64,000 nt of DNA. Origin: Acinetobacter towneri DSM 14962 = CIP 107472 (GTDB lineage Bacteria > Pseudomonadota > Gammaproteobacteria > Pseudomonadales > Moraxellaceae). Location: NCBI RefSeq assembly GCF_000368785.1, contig NZ_KB849689.1, positions 487,308 through 551,307 of the forward strand, read 5' to 3'. The position numbers and the translations under genes are program-made. Under the pieces are notes generated by a model. That model worked only from the letters and a program-made list of their open reading frames with translations, made no database searches and was not told the origin of the DNA. Shown here piece after piece: positions 24,241-33,900 of the stretch; the first letter of the stretch is position 1, and the number at the start of each line of letters is the position of its first letter.

Positions 24241-24606
24241 ATGACTACTGTTTCAGCTACACATGAATCACGTCCATTTAATTTGGATGTGGGTAAAACA
24301 CGCCGTGTTAATGCAAAAGTCACAACTGCTACTGCATACAAAGAAGGCGACTTACTGGCGCTGTCTGCAGCAAACGTCTTAACCCAAGCGGCCGATGAGT
24401 CAAGTTGGGACGTTATTTGCGGTGCAACACTAACAGCTGCACAAGCAACTGCAGCAGCTGCAAACGGTACTGAAATCCCTGTTTATAACGGTGGGGTATT
24501 TAACATTGAGGCTGTATCAATTGCTGGTACCGCACTCGCAACAAGCAAATACGATGCGGCACGCGCTAAAGCATCTAAAAACAACATTGAATTATCGAAG
24601 GTGTAA
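24241..24606 (+). CDS. Head decoration protein (lambda gpD-like)
   Basis: The 121-aa, Ala/Thr-rich protein begins MTTVSATHESRPFNLDVGKT and contains AYKEGDLLALSAANVLTQA, then IPVYNGGVFNIEAVSIAG. This resembles the capsid-stabilising decoration family next to lambda-gpE-type capsid genes. It lies 4 bp after the protease gene and 4 bp before the capsid gene. Confidence 0.75.
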   Translation: MTTVSATHESRPFNLDVGKTRRVNAKVTTATAYKEGDLLALSAANVLTQAADESSWDVICGATLTAAQATAAAANGTEIPVYNGGVFNIEAVSIAGTALATSKYDAARAKASKNNIELSKV

Positions 24607-24609
24607 ACC

Positions 24610-25689
24610 ATGCCACAAAGTTTTTCTATTGATGGTGCTCCACTGGAGCTATTGGGCGTTGATGAATTAGCGTTAATTCATTCAAACTACGAGCCGATGG
24701 ATACATGGCTTTTAGATAAGCTATTTCCACGTCGTAAATCATTCACTACTGATGTAGTGCCAATTGCTGAGCTTGAAACTGAATCGGATATTGCACCACT
24801 TGTTGCACCGCAGATTCCTGGTAAGCCATTTGACCGCAATACGGCAATTCAAGTCAGCCACGTAAAGCCAGCGTACTTAAAGCCTAAAAATCAGGTGACA
24901 CCTGCAACAGCTTGGGATACTGCTTTATTGGCACGTTTGCGTGATGCGGGCATCATCTCAACAGGTAATAATCAGTTGAGCACAGCAGAGCAATACATGA
25001 TTGCTCAGATTGAAACCATGAAGCGCAACCACGACTCGATTGATAATCGTAAAATCCTGATGGCTGCTGAATTGGTGACAACTGGTCAAATTGTGCTTGA
25101 GTCAGATGACTACACCAAAAACGTAGTGTCATTTGGCCGTGAATCTTCACTTGCATTTACCCCTACAAATGCTTGGGATCAGGCAGGTGCTACGCCTGTT
25201 GAAGACATTGAAACCATGGCACAACGCATGTTGGATGAAAATGGTGGTGAAGCCACTATGATTCTAACCACAGGCAAAGTATGGGCTTCACTGGAAAAGA
25301 ACGCTGCTTTCAAAGCCAAATTTGTTGAGCCGTATGCGGGTATCAGTGTGCCGTATCGCCCAGGACTAAATGCCTCACGTTCTGCGAAGTTCAAAGGCTA
25401 CTTAGGTGATATTGAAATCTGGACATACGATGCAACGTATCGCCACAAAGCACAGGTGAAGCGTTTTATCCCTGTCGATTACTTTGCGCTTATTTCAGAT
25501 ACCAATGGTTATGTGACGCAATGTAAGATCGAAAACATTCATGCTAACGGTTTGGCTTTGGAATACTTTGACCGCCAATGGTACGAAGAAGATCCAAGCG
25601 GCATTTTACTCATGACTGAATCGGCTCCATTGGTCGTACCATCAAATAAAAATGGTATTTGTGGTGGTACTGGCTTCATCACGATTTAA
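24610..25689 (+). CDS. Major capsid protein, lambda gpE family
   Basis: The 359-aa protein belongs to the phage major capsid protein E family (HK97 fold). Recognisable segments are YEPMDTWLLDKLFPRRKSFT, QIPGKPFDRNTAIQVSHVKP and YLKPKNQVTPATAWDTALL, and the later IEIWTYDATYRHKAQVKRF with FIPVDYFALISDT. Length is close to lambda gpE (341 aa). Confidence 0.92.
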   Translation: MPQSFSIDGAPLELLGVDELALIHSNYEPMDTWLLDKLFPRRKSFTTDVVPIAELETESDIAPLVAPQIPGKPFDRNTAIQVSHVKPAYLKPKNQVTPATAWDTALLARLRDAGIISTGNNQLSTAEQYMIAQIETMKRNHDSIDNRKILMAAELVTTGQIVLESDDYTKNVVSFGRESSLAFTPTNAWDQAGATPVEDIETMAQRMLDENGGEATMILTTGKVWASLEKNAAFKAKFVEPYAGISVPYRPGLNASRSAKFKGYLGDIEIWTYDATYRHKAQVKRFIPVDYFALISDTNGYVTQCKIENIHANGLALEYFDRQWYEEDPSGILLMTESAPLVVPSNKNGICGGTGFITI

Positions 25690-25699
25690 GGAGTGACGC

Positions 25700-25879
25700 A
25701 TGGCTAAATACATTGCAACGCAGTCCGTAGGGCAGTACCTACCAGGACAAACTGTCGAGGGTCTTAGTGCAGAACGTGCTAAGGCCCTTTTAGTTATGGG
25801 TGCGATTAAAGAAGTGGAAGCCGATCAAGAGGAAACTCAAGAAAAGCCTGCACGTCGTACCCGCTCAACCGCTGAGTAA
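25700..25879 (+). CDS. Small head protein
   Basis: The 59-aa product starts MAKYIATQSVGQYLPGQTVE and reads on into LSAERAKALLVMGAIKEVE. It resembles the short proteins often found right after capsid genes, and also the 55-aa product encoded at 27309 (shared pattern KY/QYKA...G..Q.GD/TV.GL). A GGAG motif precedes the start. Exact role is unknown. Confidence 0.7.
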   Translation: MAKYIATQSVGQYLPGQTVEGLSAERAKALLVMGAIKEVEADQEETQEKPARRTRSTAE

Positions 25880-25884
25880 GTCTT

Positions 25885-26328
25885 ATGTATGCAACTGAAG
25901 CAAATTTGGTTGCACGATTTGGTCAGGAAATTCAAGAACTGAAGTTGATGCATGCAAGTGCATCAACCGCCATTCAAGATTCCATTCAGGACGCATCAGA
26001 AGAAATTAACGGCTACATCGGTGGTCGTTATGCTTTGCCGTTGCCAAATGTGCCTAGCAATTTAGAGCGCATGGCGTGTGACATTGCACGTTATCGCCTC
26101 TATTTTCAGCAACCAACCGAGGAAGTGCGGCAGCGCTATGAGGATGCTGTTTCATTTCTTAAGTTGGTGGCAGCTGGTAAGGCACATTTGCAGATTCAGG
26201 ATGCTGCAACCAACCAAATCGTGGAAGACCAACCAAAGAACAAGCCATCTACCATGCCAATCGGTACCAGCTACACGGGTGGCGTGTTTGGTGATTCCAC
26301 TTTAGACCTGATGCCGAGCATCAAGTGA
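25885..26328 (+). CDS. Head-tail connector, DUF1320 (Mu gp36-like)
   Basis: The 147-aa protein has the DUF1320 pattern: MYATEANLVARFGQEIQELK, then IQDASEEINGYIGGRYALPL, followed by VPSNLERMACDIARYRLYF. Members join the portal vertex to the tail. It is placed between the capsid and the gpG-like gene as in Mu-type head modules. Confidence 0.88.
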   Translation: MYATEANLVARFGQEIQELKLMHASASTAIQDSIQDASEEINGYIGGRYALPLPNVPSNLERMACDIARYRLYFQQPTEEVRQRYEDAVSFLKLVAAGKAHLQIQDAATNQIVEDQPKNKPSTMPIGTSYTGGVFGDSTLDLMPSIK

Positions 26329-26335
26329 GGTGAAT

Positions 26336-26884
26336 GTGAGTGGTGTTGCGATAACTATTGATGTTGAAGGTGATTCACCAATTCTATCCATCCTTAAAAA
26401 CCTTGCAGATTTTGAACAACGTAAAGCGGATTTATTCGACACGGTAGGCAGTACCGTTGTTGAGGGGATTCGTTCACGCTGGAAAGGTGGAGAGGGTTTA
26501 GAAGGAAAGTGGCTATTATCAATTCGTGTGATGCGTAAGGGTGGTACCACATTACGAGACACGTCTCGGTTGATGAATTCCGTTACCTACAATGTTCTAC
26601 CTGATGGTGTCGAAATTGGTACTGATGTGGTTTATGGCGCAATTCATCACTTCGGTGGTGAGATCAAGCATGAAGCCCGTTCACGCACCTTGTTCTTTCG
26701 ACAAAACCAAAGAACAGGGCAAGTGGGTAATCGTTTCGTGCGTAAGTCACGCTCCAACTTTGCCCAAGAGTCAATGGGTAGAGCATATAGCGTCAACGTA
26801 CCACGCCGTCCATGGCTGGGTATTACTGAAGACGAAGAGCAAAAGATTCTCAACTCAATTGAAGGGGTAATTTTCGATGAGTAA
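26336..26884 (+). CDS. Virion morphogenesis protein, Mu gpG-like
   Basis: The start at GTG 26336 has AGG five bases upstream; GTG 26330 is an alternative. The product (about 182 aa) shows MRKGGTTLRDTSRLMNSVTY and DVVYGAIHHFGGEIKHEARS, the phage_tail_S/virion morphogenesis family signature (GxTLxDTGxLxxSxxY...YAxiHqfGG). It likely acts in tail completion or head-tail joining. The stop overlaps the next start. Confidence 0.85.
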   Translation: MSGVAITIDVEGDSPILSILKNLADFEQRKADLFDTVGSTVVEGIRSRWKGGEGLEGKWLLSIRVMRKGGTTLRDTSRLMNSVTYNVLPDGVEIGTDVVYGAIHHFGGEIKHEARSRTLFFRQNQRTGQVGNRFVRKSRSNFAQESMGRAYSVNVPRRPWLGITEDEEQKILNSIEGVIFDE

Positions 26885-27299
26885 TTTCTTTGCGGTACGT
26901 GCTGAAATTGCCGAGAAGTTAAAAGAAATTTCTGAGTTTAAGAGAGTCTATACGCCGATCAACATTGGCAGCACAACCGAACTCTCACAAAACACCCCAT
27001 GTGCTCATGTGAACTATCTTCGTATTCGTAAAGCTGATGAAGTTGGCCGTGGCAGCCTGAACTCATTAAAGCAGGAATGGGACATCACCATTGTTGAACG
27101 TCATGCAGCCTCGCAGCTATCAGATGGGTCTAAAGCAATTGATCAGGCGGGCGAGTTGGTTGCCAAGGTAATACCGCTTTTAAGTGGATGGAAACCTAAA
27201 TCAAGTACACGCCCATTATCACTGGTGCGTATCAGTGAAGATTTTTCACCTACATGCGTTTATATCACGATGGTTTTTGAGTCATCGTTATTTATTTAG
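26877..27299 (+). CDS. Mu gp37-like head-tail joining protein
   Basis: The 140-aa product begins MSNFFAVRAEIAEKLKEISE and includes the pattern PCAHVNYLRIRKADEVGRGS, then QEWDITIVERHA, matching the phage Gp37/minor tail family of Mu-like modules. It overlaps the gpG-like gene by 8 bp. Function is inferred from module order: connector, gpG, gp37, tube. Confidence 0.72.
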   Translation: MSNFFAVRAEIAEKLKEISEFKRVYTPINIGSTTELSQNTPCAHVNYLRIRKADEVGRGSLNSLKQEWDITIVERHAASQLSDGSKAIDQAGELVAKVIPLLSGWKPKSSTRPLSLVRISEDFSPTCVYITMVFESSLFI

Positions 27300-27308
27300 G
27301 AGCCTATC

Positions 27309-27476
27309 ATGGCGAAACAATACAAAGCCTTAAAGCCAGTAGGTCGCTTTCAAGTCGGCGATCTGGTGGGTGGTCTGTCAGATGAACAGATCAAAAAGTT
27401 AATTGCTGATTGCGTAATTCAGGAAGTGAAAACCGCAGCAGCCACAACGAAGAAAGCCACAGGGGATGCTAAATAA
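27309..27476 (+). CDS. Small protein before the tail tube gene
   Basis: The 55-aa product (MAKQYKALKPVGRFQVGDLV) has a short conserved core and an Ala/Thr/Lys-rich tail. Its stop overlaps the tail tube start (TAATG). It resembles the 59-aa protein encoded at 25700 in layout. Unknown role; a structural accessory protein is plausible. Confidence 0.68.
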   Translation: MAKQYKALKPVGRFQVGDLVGGLSDEQIKKLIADCVIQEVKTAAATTKKATGDAK

Positions 27477-28237
27477 TGAGCACTCAATATATTTCGCTAC
27501 AAGGTGAGTTTTACTTAGCAAAAATCACCAACGGTGTAGCAGGCGCAATGCGTCATTTGGGTAACGTACCAGAGTTTGAATTGGAAATTGGTGCTGAGGT
27601 TTTAGAGCACGTTGAATCCATGACAGGCAAGCGTACAACCGACTTCACTATGGTTCAGACAACATCGGTTAATTTCTCAGGTCAGCTTGAAAAAGTGGAT
27701 AAAGAAAACTTGAAATACATTGTTTCAGGTGAAACCACCGAAGTGACCACTGAAACCATTACCGACGCAAATATTGGCACTGTGGTGGCAGGTCAGGAAA
27801 TTAAGCTTGGTGGTTATAACTTGTCTACCGTGTCATTTAAAGATTCAACTAGTGGATCAGCGGTTACAGTAGACCCATCAAAGTACACAGTGGACTTAAA
27901 GTTCGGCACGGTTGTTTTTAACGATGTTTCAGACCTCACTATGCCACTTTTGGCAAGCTACACCACTGGTGCAGTAACGCATACGACACTAGCATCGGAC
28001 TTTGAAACAGAATACGAGCTGTTTTTCAAAGGTATTAACACGGCTACTAGCGAGCACATGGCGGTTCGTTTATGGCGTACTAAGAAGTCACCTGAAACCA
28101 CATTTCCACTGATTCACGAAGAATTAGGGCAATACTCTATTTCAGGTCAAGCGTTGTCTGACGTTTCAAAACAAAGCGACGCAGCGCTTGGGTTGTACGG
28201 TCATATCGTAACGATTCCATCGGTACAAGCACCTTAA
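27476..28237 (+). CDS. Tail tube (major tail) protein
   Basis: The 253-aa protein has the features of siphophage tube proteins: an N-terminal strand region (YISLQGEFYLAKITNGVAGA, then FELEIGAEVLEHVESMTGKR), a repeated b-rich centre and a C-terminal DVSKQSDAALGLYGHIVTIP. It is placed directly upstream of the terminator-rich gap and before the chaperone and tape measure genes, as expected. Confidence 0.85.
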   Translation: MSTQYISLQGEFYLAKITNGVAGAMRHLGNVPEFELEIGAEVLEHVESMTGKRTTDFTMVQTTSVNFSGQLEKVDKENLKYIVSGETTEVTTETITDANIGTVVAGQEIKLGGYNLSTVSFKDSTSGSAVTVDPSKYTVDLKFGTVVFNDVSDLTMPLLASYTTGAVTHTTLASDFETEYELFFKGINTATSEHMAVRLWRTKKSPETTFPLIHEELGQYSISGQALSDVSKQSDAALGLYGHIVTIPSVQAP

Positions 28238-28245
28238 AACCAACA

Positions 28246-28293
28246 CAGGCACAAGAAAACTCCACGACGCATAAGCGTCTTTTTTTGTGCCTG
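28246..28293 (+). terminator. Nested intrinsic terminator after the tube gene
   Basis: An inner hairpin, GACGC-ATAA-GCGTC, with seven T residues lies inside an outer 8-bp stem, CAGGCACA (28246-28253) with TGTGCCTG (28286-28293). High-copy tube mRNA commonly ends this way. Confidence 0.8.
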
Positions 28294-28364
28294 TTTTTTA
28301 AATTTCTTTCATTTGCATTAAGCGATTAATGAAAACGAAAGGGATTCATCCCACCACTTAATCA

Positions 28365-28390
28365 AACCGTCCTTTATGGGCGGTTTTTTT
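28365..28390 (+). terminator. Second terminator before antA
   Basis: AACCGTCC-TTTAT-GGGCGGTT followed by a T run. Together with the terminator at 28246 it isolates the downstream AntA gene from tail-tube transcription. A third structure (ACTGGC...GCCAGT plus T run, enclosing GCACGTT...AACGTGC) follows at about 28412-28478. Confidence 0.78.
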
Positions 28391-28505
28391 ATGCCTGTTT
28401 TTCAGGCAAACCACTGGCTAGAACGACGGTTCGAAAAGCACGTTTTCATGTTCAACGTGCCTGCCAGTTTCTTTTTTTGAACATGAGCATACAAGAGGAA
28501 ATCTT

Positions 28506-29036
28506 ATGAACATGATGGTAAACCATGAAAAACAAACCCCATTTATCGAAGTTGAATTAAATGGAAAAGTTCAACTGGGTGTGAATGCGCGTGACCTTCA
28601 CAAAATGCTAGAGGTTAAGACGGACTTTTCGGATTGGATTAAGCGACGCATTAAACAATGTGGTTTTGAAGAGAATTTTGACTACGTTAAGCTCCTCAAA
28701 AAAGAGGAGCTTTCAAAAACAGGACAAAACCTAATTGAGTACATCATCTCGGTGGATATGACGAAGCACCTTGGAATGATGGAGCGCAATAAAAAGGGTC
28801 ATGAGATCCGCAAATACTATATCGAGCAAGAAGAATTGGCACGTCATCTAAAAGATGGTTTGCAGGTGCGCATTGGTAAGCTTTCAGCACAAGTTGAATT
28901 GATTACACAGTGCTTATCGGAAGCGGGGCGGTTTTTATCAGTAAATGGCAAGCAGACAAAACCAGCCATGCTCAAAGAGTTGGATGAGCTGATTAAAGAA
29001 GCGCAACCCAGCCTAGATTTTAAAGAAGATGAATAA
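28506..29036 (+). CDS. AntA/AntB-type antirepressor
   Basis: The 176-aa protein has the AntA/AntB domain: VELNGKVQLGVNARDLHKML, then VKTDFSDWIKRRIKQCGFEE and ISVDMTKHLGMMERNKKGHE, up to about residue 115. The remainder is helical. Antirepressors of this type bind and inactivate phage repressors. Its place inside the tail operon, between terminators, suggests an inserted accessory gene (moron) with its own expression signals. It is a second antirepressor in addition to the one encoded at 48520. Confidence 0.85.
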   Translation: MNMMVNHEKQTPFIEVELNGKVQLGVNARDLHKMLEVKTDFSDWIKRRIKQCGFEENFDYVKLLKKEELSKTGQNLIEYIISVDMTKHLGMMERNKKGHEIRKYYIEQEELARHLKDGLQVRIGKLSAQVELITQCLSEAGRFLSVNGKQTKPAMLKELDELIKEAQPSLDFKEDE

Positions 29037-29077
29037 GGAAAAGTATTCTGGATTCTAAATCTGAAATTCAAGCTACC

Positions 29078-29099
29078 GCCACCTTCGGGTGGCTTTTTT
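29078..29099 (+). terminator. UUCG-loop intrinsic terminator
   Basis: GCCACC-TTCG-GGTGGC followed by six T residues, 42 bp after the antirepressor stop and just ahead of the chaperone gene. Confidence 0.85.
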
Positions 29100-29110
29100 G
29101 AGATTCCATC

Positions 29111-29680
29111 ATGAATGATTTTTTCTTAGCAGATAATCGAACGTTTCAAATTGGCGAAATTGAAGTGAAGCAGATTCAGGTGAAGTCACTTGATCTATTC
29201 TGCAGACATGCTGAAACAATCAAAGAATATTTGAAAGACAAAGATTATTCAGATGAAATTTTGATTGAGTTATTTAAGGCTCACACGGTTGAAGTAATAC
29301 AAGTCTGCGTCATGACTACCAATTTAACAGCAGACCGTATTTTTGATGTGGCTAAAGATCAGGCTTTATTTTTAGATATGCTGCGTGCTGTATTGACTGT
29401 GAATACAGCATATTTCAAGCCTGAAAAGCCTAAACGTGGCAGTAAGCCAAGCAATGAGAAAAGCACTTGGTTTGATTCGTTCCAGTATTTAATTGAGTCT
29501 GGCCATCGTCACGATGACATTTTGAATATGTCATATGGTGCGTACCTGCAGTATATAAAAGCCGCACAAAGAAGTGAGCTTAGAAAAATGCGGTCACAAG
29601 TCAATTTAATGCGCTCAGCACAACATGCTCAAAACCGTGAATTTAAAAAACTTATGGAGGATTTAAAAGTTGTTGATTGA
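29111..29680 (+). CDS. Probable tail assembly chaperone
   Basis: The protein (189 aa) lies between the tail tube and tape measure genes, where gpG-like chaperones are found. It begins MNDFFLADNRTFQIGEIEVK and has a mainly helical core (EIEVKQIQVKSLDLFCRHAE) and a charged helical C-terminus. I saw no convincing slippery heptamer near the 3' end, and the -1 frame closes quickly, so a gpGT-type frameshift product is not supported. The role is inferred mostly from position. Confidence 0.65.
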   Translation: MNDFFLADNRTFQIGEIEVKQIQVKSLDLFCRHAETIKEYLKDKDYSDEILIELFKAHTVEVIQVCVMTTNLTADRIFDVAKDQALFLDMLRAVLTVNTAYFKPEKPKRGSKPSNEKSTWFDSFQYLIESGHRHDDILNMSYGAYLQYIKAAQRSELRKMRSQVNLMRSAQHAQNREFKKLMEDLKVVD

Positions 29681-29732
29681 TTAACCAATTGTTAAAATGC
29701 CTGAAAATTATATAAATTTTGAGGGGTGTTTT

Positions 29733-30020
29733 ATGAAAAAAATATTGGTTGCTGCAATTTTACTTGTGTCATCATCTGTATTTGCTCTGGAGTATACCAA
29801 TGCTGTGCGTGGCAGTACGATGATTGTTGAAGTGGGGCATTCACAGAGTCGCATGATGGAAGCCTTGGGTAATCCTGATTCATCATATCGCCATGTAATC
29901 CAAGACCGTAAAGGTTGGTCGCACAAAGCCACAACTTACACATACCGTATGAATAACGCGCGCTACGAAATCACTGTTGTAGATGGGAAAGTCTATAGCA
30001 TTGGTTGGGAGCGTGAGTGA
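29733..30020 (+). CDS. Small secreted protein in the tail operon
   Basis: The start at ATG 29733 follows GAGGGG. The 95-aa product has a clear Sec signal peptide (MKKILVAAILLVSSSVFA, cleavage after residue 18). Its mature domain reads VEVGHSQSRMMEALGNPDSS and ends YEITVVDGKVYSIGWERE. This recalls BamE/SmpA- or DUF2845-like small envelope domains, in which a 'G.s..evi..lG.P' segment is followed by two strands. The fold assignment is tentative. A secreted protein inside a tail operon suggests lysogenic conversion or superinfection exclusion. Confidence 0.7.
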   Translation: MKKILVAAILLVSSSVFALEYTNAVRGSTMIVEVGHSQSRMMEALGNPDSSYRHVIQDRKGWSHKATTYTYRMNNARYEITVVDGKVYSIGWERE

Positions 30021-30433
30021 TGGCTCAAACAGTTGAATGTATAGCATGTGGGCATGTTGGTCAGCCCAAAACGAAAGGCAGTTTTGCTATAACTATCATT
30101 TTATTATTTATAGGTCTTCTGCCAGGTATTATTTATGAGATTTGGAGAAGATCAGGTGGAAAGGTCTGTAGCGCCTGTGGAAGTCATGGTGTGCGACTCT
30201 ATGTGCCAACACCTAGACAATTGCAGCCTAAGGTTAATGAAGTGGATTTTACACAACCTGTTGTGTCAAAAGGGAAAACAGCACCTGTAGCTCATGACGT
30301 ATTTTCCTACAATGCGGGTAAAAGAATGCAGCTAGGTGAAAATGGCGTAGAGCAGAAGAATTGCCCCGATTGCATGGAATTAATTAGATTTGATGCGCGT
30401 AAATGCAAGCATTGTGGAAGCATGGTGGAATAA
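30020..30433 (+). CDS. Zinc-ribbon membrane protein
   Basis: The 137-aa protein starts at ATG 30020, overlapping the previous stop. It has CIACGHVG near the start, then a hydrophobic helix (FAITIILLFIGLLPGIIYEI) and CSACGSHG, giving a zinc ribbon split by a membrane segment, a LITAF-like layout. The C-terminus carries a second ribbon (CPDCMELIRFDARKCKHCGS, UPF0547-like). It is coupled to its neighbours by start/stop overlaps. Confidence 0.72.
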   Translation: MAQTVECIACGHVGQPKTKGSFAITIILLFIGLLPGIIYEIWRRSGGKVCSACGSHGVRLYVPTPRQLQPKVNEVDFTQPVVSKGKTAPVAHDVFSYNAGKRMQLGENGVEQKNCPDCMELIRFDARKCKHCGSMVE

Positions 30434-30915
30434 TGAAATACATATTAGGGTTGTTTATTTTAGCTCTTTCACAAAGCTTGTTTGCTGGTGTGCATACCTG
30501 TGTTGTGAACGGCAAGACTGTATATCAGGGTAAGCCATGTGTTGGGTCTGGCAAAACTGTGGGTGAGAGAGAAAGAGAGCGAAAGCAGGCATCGCAATAT
30601 TCAACTGCGACCACAACCCCATCAAGCTCTAGTAAGCAAGGCGGAAAATATTCAGAGGAAGATTGGGGTGCAATTTGTCGTTCAGCTTCAAAGACCGCTA
30701 GTGCGGTAATGCGTAACAGGCAGCTTGGAATATCAATGAACAATCAGATGGATAATTTACTTCCAGCGGCTGATCCAGCAATTAAAGGTGTTATGGAGTC
30801 AATGATTAGACTGGCTTACACAAAACCAAGATATAGTTCATCTCAGTATCAACAAAACGCTATTACAGACTTTGAGGATGAATACTTGCTGATGTGTCTG
30901 CAGTCACGTAGTTAA
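30433..30915 (+). CDS. Secreted DUF4124-like protein
   Basis: The start at ATG 30433 overlaps the upstream stop (TAATG). The 160-aa product has a signal peptide (MKYILGLFILALSQSLFA) and then HTCVVNGKTVYQGKPCVGSG, resembling the DUF4124 'x-Y-kC-dxxGxxxYsdxPC' module with two Cys. A Ser/Thr-rich low-complexity linker leads to a helical C-terminal region ending CLQSRS. It is the third secreted or membrane accessory gene in a row before the tape measure gene. Confidence 0.68.
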   Translation: MKYILGLFILALSQSLFAGVHTCVVNGKTVYQGKPCVGSGKTVGERERERKQASQYSTATTTPSSSSKQGGKYSEEDWGAICRSASKTASAVMRNRQLGISMNNQMDNLLPAADPAIKGVMESMIRLAYTKPRYSSSQYQQNAITDFEDEYLLMCLQSRS

Positions 30916-30941
30916 TACCTCTCAATATTCTCATAACACTT

Positions 30942-30963
30942 AACCCACTTCGGTGGGTTTTTT
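30942..30963 (+). terminator. UUCG-loop terminator before the tape measure gene
   Basis: AACCCAC-TTCG-GTGGGTT with a short T run, 24 bp upstream of the tape measure start. Confidence 0.82.
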
Positions 30964-30986
30964 AATGCCTAAAATTTGAGGTCAGC

Positions 30987-33900
30987 ATGTCAAAAAATTT
31001 AACTTTTAAACTTATCATGGACGCTGACAGCAAAGGCTTTGTTAGCGGTGTAAAACAATCTGAAAGTGTTGCAAAGTCAGTATTTGAAGCAATTAAAACC
31101 GAGTCTGATAAGTTAAAACAAAGCTCGGCAGAAGCAGCAAAAGAGCTTGGAAATATCATCCCGAAAGGCACAAGTGAGTTAGCTGCAGGCTTAACTAAAT
31201 CATTATCCAGTGCCACAGAGATTATTAAAAATGCAGGCGAAAACGCAAAGTCTACTGCGGGTAACTTTACGGATTTTGGCAACAAGTCACATAAGGCTTT
31301 AGACCTATTAAAATCAGACTTAACAAGTGCTAAGCAGAAGCTGCAAGAGTTTGCTAATTCCAATGCGTCGCCTGCAGACATTGAAGTTGCACAACGCCAA
31401 GTAGACCAACTTGAAAAAGAAGTTCAACAGGCTAACCAAGCATTTAACGACTTTCAGGCAGAAGTTGGCAAGGCAAACAATAAACTTAAAGAGTCTGATT
31501 CCGCAGCAGCAGCGGCAAAAAAAGGTTTAGATGGGGCTAAGTTTGCAGTCAATGCGCTTATGGGTGCTATGGCTGCTTTGGGTGTTGGGCTTGGCTTGCG
31601 TGAATTAGCAGAAGCCGCAGACGCATACACTGGACTTTCTGCACGCATTCAGATTGCTACCAAAGAGGGTGGAAACTTTGAATCAGCAATGGCAGGCGTG
31701 CATCAGGTTGCCTTAGCCACAAATTCAAGCCTGCAAGCGACTGGTGACCTATTCACCCGTATTGATGCAGTCGGCAAAGAAATGGGGATGACGCAGCAAC
31801 AGGCGTTAGACCTAACCAAGACAGTTACGCAAGCAATTCAGATTGGTGGTGGTTCAGCTCAAGCCAGTGAAGCTGCAATTACCCAGTTTATTCAAGCCAT
31901 GCAAGGCGGTGTGTTGCGTGGTGAAGAATTTAACTCAATCATGGAAAACGGCTATGGCTTAGCTGAGGCATTAGCTAAAGGCTTGGGAGTCACTACAGGT
32001 GAACTCCGAAAAATGGCTGAAAATGGAGAGCTAACTTCCGAACGTGTGGCAAAAGCACTGCAAAGCCAAGCTGCACAAGTCCAAGCAACTTATGACCAAT
32101 TCCCAACAACGATTGGTAATGCTTTACAAAAAATTGCTACATCTTGGCAGATACTGATTGGTGAAATGGATCAGGCGCATGGCGCAAGCTCTGTTGTAGC
32201 AGAAGCACTATCCACCATTGCAGATAACTTAGGAATTTTAAAAGTATTCTTTGATGATGTAGCAGAGGGCGTTGGGTGGTTTAGAGATAAATTAGCTGAA
32301 ATTGACCCTGCAACTATTGATGCAATGCGATCAGCACTATCTGATGCCTATGATGTGGTTAAAAACCTAATCAAAAGTATGGCTGGTATAGCTGAAACAG
32401 CATGGAGCGCGTTCACTTCTACACTTGATGCCATCTCTCCGTTATTTAATGCCATGCTGAGTGGTCAACAAAATGTTAGCGGCTTAACCACATTGTTTAA
32501 TGTGTTTCGTGTAGCTTTAGGTGTGGTTTCAGATGCTGCAACTGGTTTAAATATTGGACTTAAACTCTTACTGTCAGGTCTGCAGTTTCTAGCAGGCGGT
32601 CTAACCGCTTTACAGGCAAAGGTGCTTGATTTTATCGGCTTCGATACACTAGCAAAGCAGGCACAAGATGCATCCGATCGCCTATTTGCACAAGCTGAAA
32701 AAAATGCGAAAGAAGCAAATAGACTTGCTTTAGAGTCAAAGTCAGCAACGATTGCAGCACTGGAGGATATTCGTAAAACAGATGAGGAAAAAAACCAAGA
32801 GCGAATTGCCAACAGTCAAAAAACCCTTGATGAATTAAAAACTCAAGAGGAAAAGCATCGTGCTGACTATAAAGCCATTAGTGATGAGCGCATTAAACTA
32901 GAGCAGCAGCTACATGAGGCCAGAAAGTCAGGCAATCAGGCTGCAATAGATATTGCTGTTAAGGGTTTAGCTGATCTTGATGCCAAAGAAAAAGCATATC
33001 AAGCAGAAAGTAAAAAGATTACCGATGCTAAGATTGAAGCGGCTCAGGCATATATAGACTCTATGATTACGATGGATGAGCAGACATCAAAAGTAATCAG
33101 TAAGGAGAAAGAGGCATATCTCGCAGCACAGGGTCTAAAACTTGAGTTTGATGGCACAGGCAAAGCTATTGTAAAAGCAATGGATGATGGTGTTGTTGCT
33201 ACAGATGCGCAAAGCAATGCTACGGAAAAAGCACGCAAAGCCGCAGCAGCACTAGGTTTGGATTTAGATGTTTCACTTAATCGCGTTTCTGAAAAATTTG
33301 GTGAAAATGAAAAACAAATCGATGCATTTGTTGTTGGCTTAAAGGGCTTGGGTGCAGAAGGGAAGCAGGCTGGTGACGTGACTTACCAAGCATGGCTTAA
33401 ATGGTTGGAAACTGCCAAAAACCAAGCTGAAATTGATATGGCCAAAGCCAAGCTTGAGCAGTTTGGTGAACAAGGCAAGCTATCAACTTCGCAAGTCGAA
33501 CAAGGCCTGATTGCAATTAAGCATCAAGCACAAGGTTTGCCAGATGATATTGATCCTGTAACGGCTGCTTTTAAGCGATTAGGGATTGAGACCAAAGAGA
33601 ATCTTAAGCTGTCTGCACAACAGGCATTAATGGATTACATCACTATCCGTGATAGTGGTCAGGCTACAGCGGAAGGTATCCAAAAGGCTTATGAAAAAGC
33701 AGCACAAGCGGCTGCCCTATCGGGCGACCAAGCAGTAATTGCATCGGCTAATGCAGCAGGTGCAGGTCGTGACCTACGCATCGAAATTGACGAAACAGGC
33801 AAAGCCTCTGTTAAAGCGATGGATGAGTTAACCGAAGCGAACCACCGCGTACGTGAATCAGCACGCAGTATTGGTGATGGTTATCGTGAAGCGGGGCAGA

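Noticed and set aside
29600..29720. Programmed -1 frameshift at the end of the tail chaperone gene (TTTAAAAAAC)
   Set aside because: The slippery-looking run is not in the X-XXY-YYZ phase of the reading frame, and the -1 frame ends within a few codons, so no gpGT-like extension is possible.
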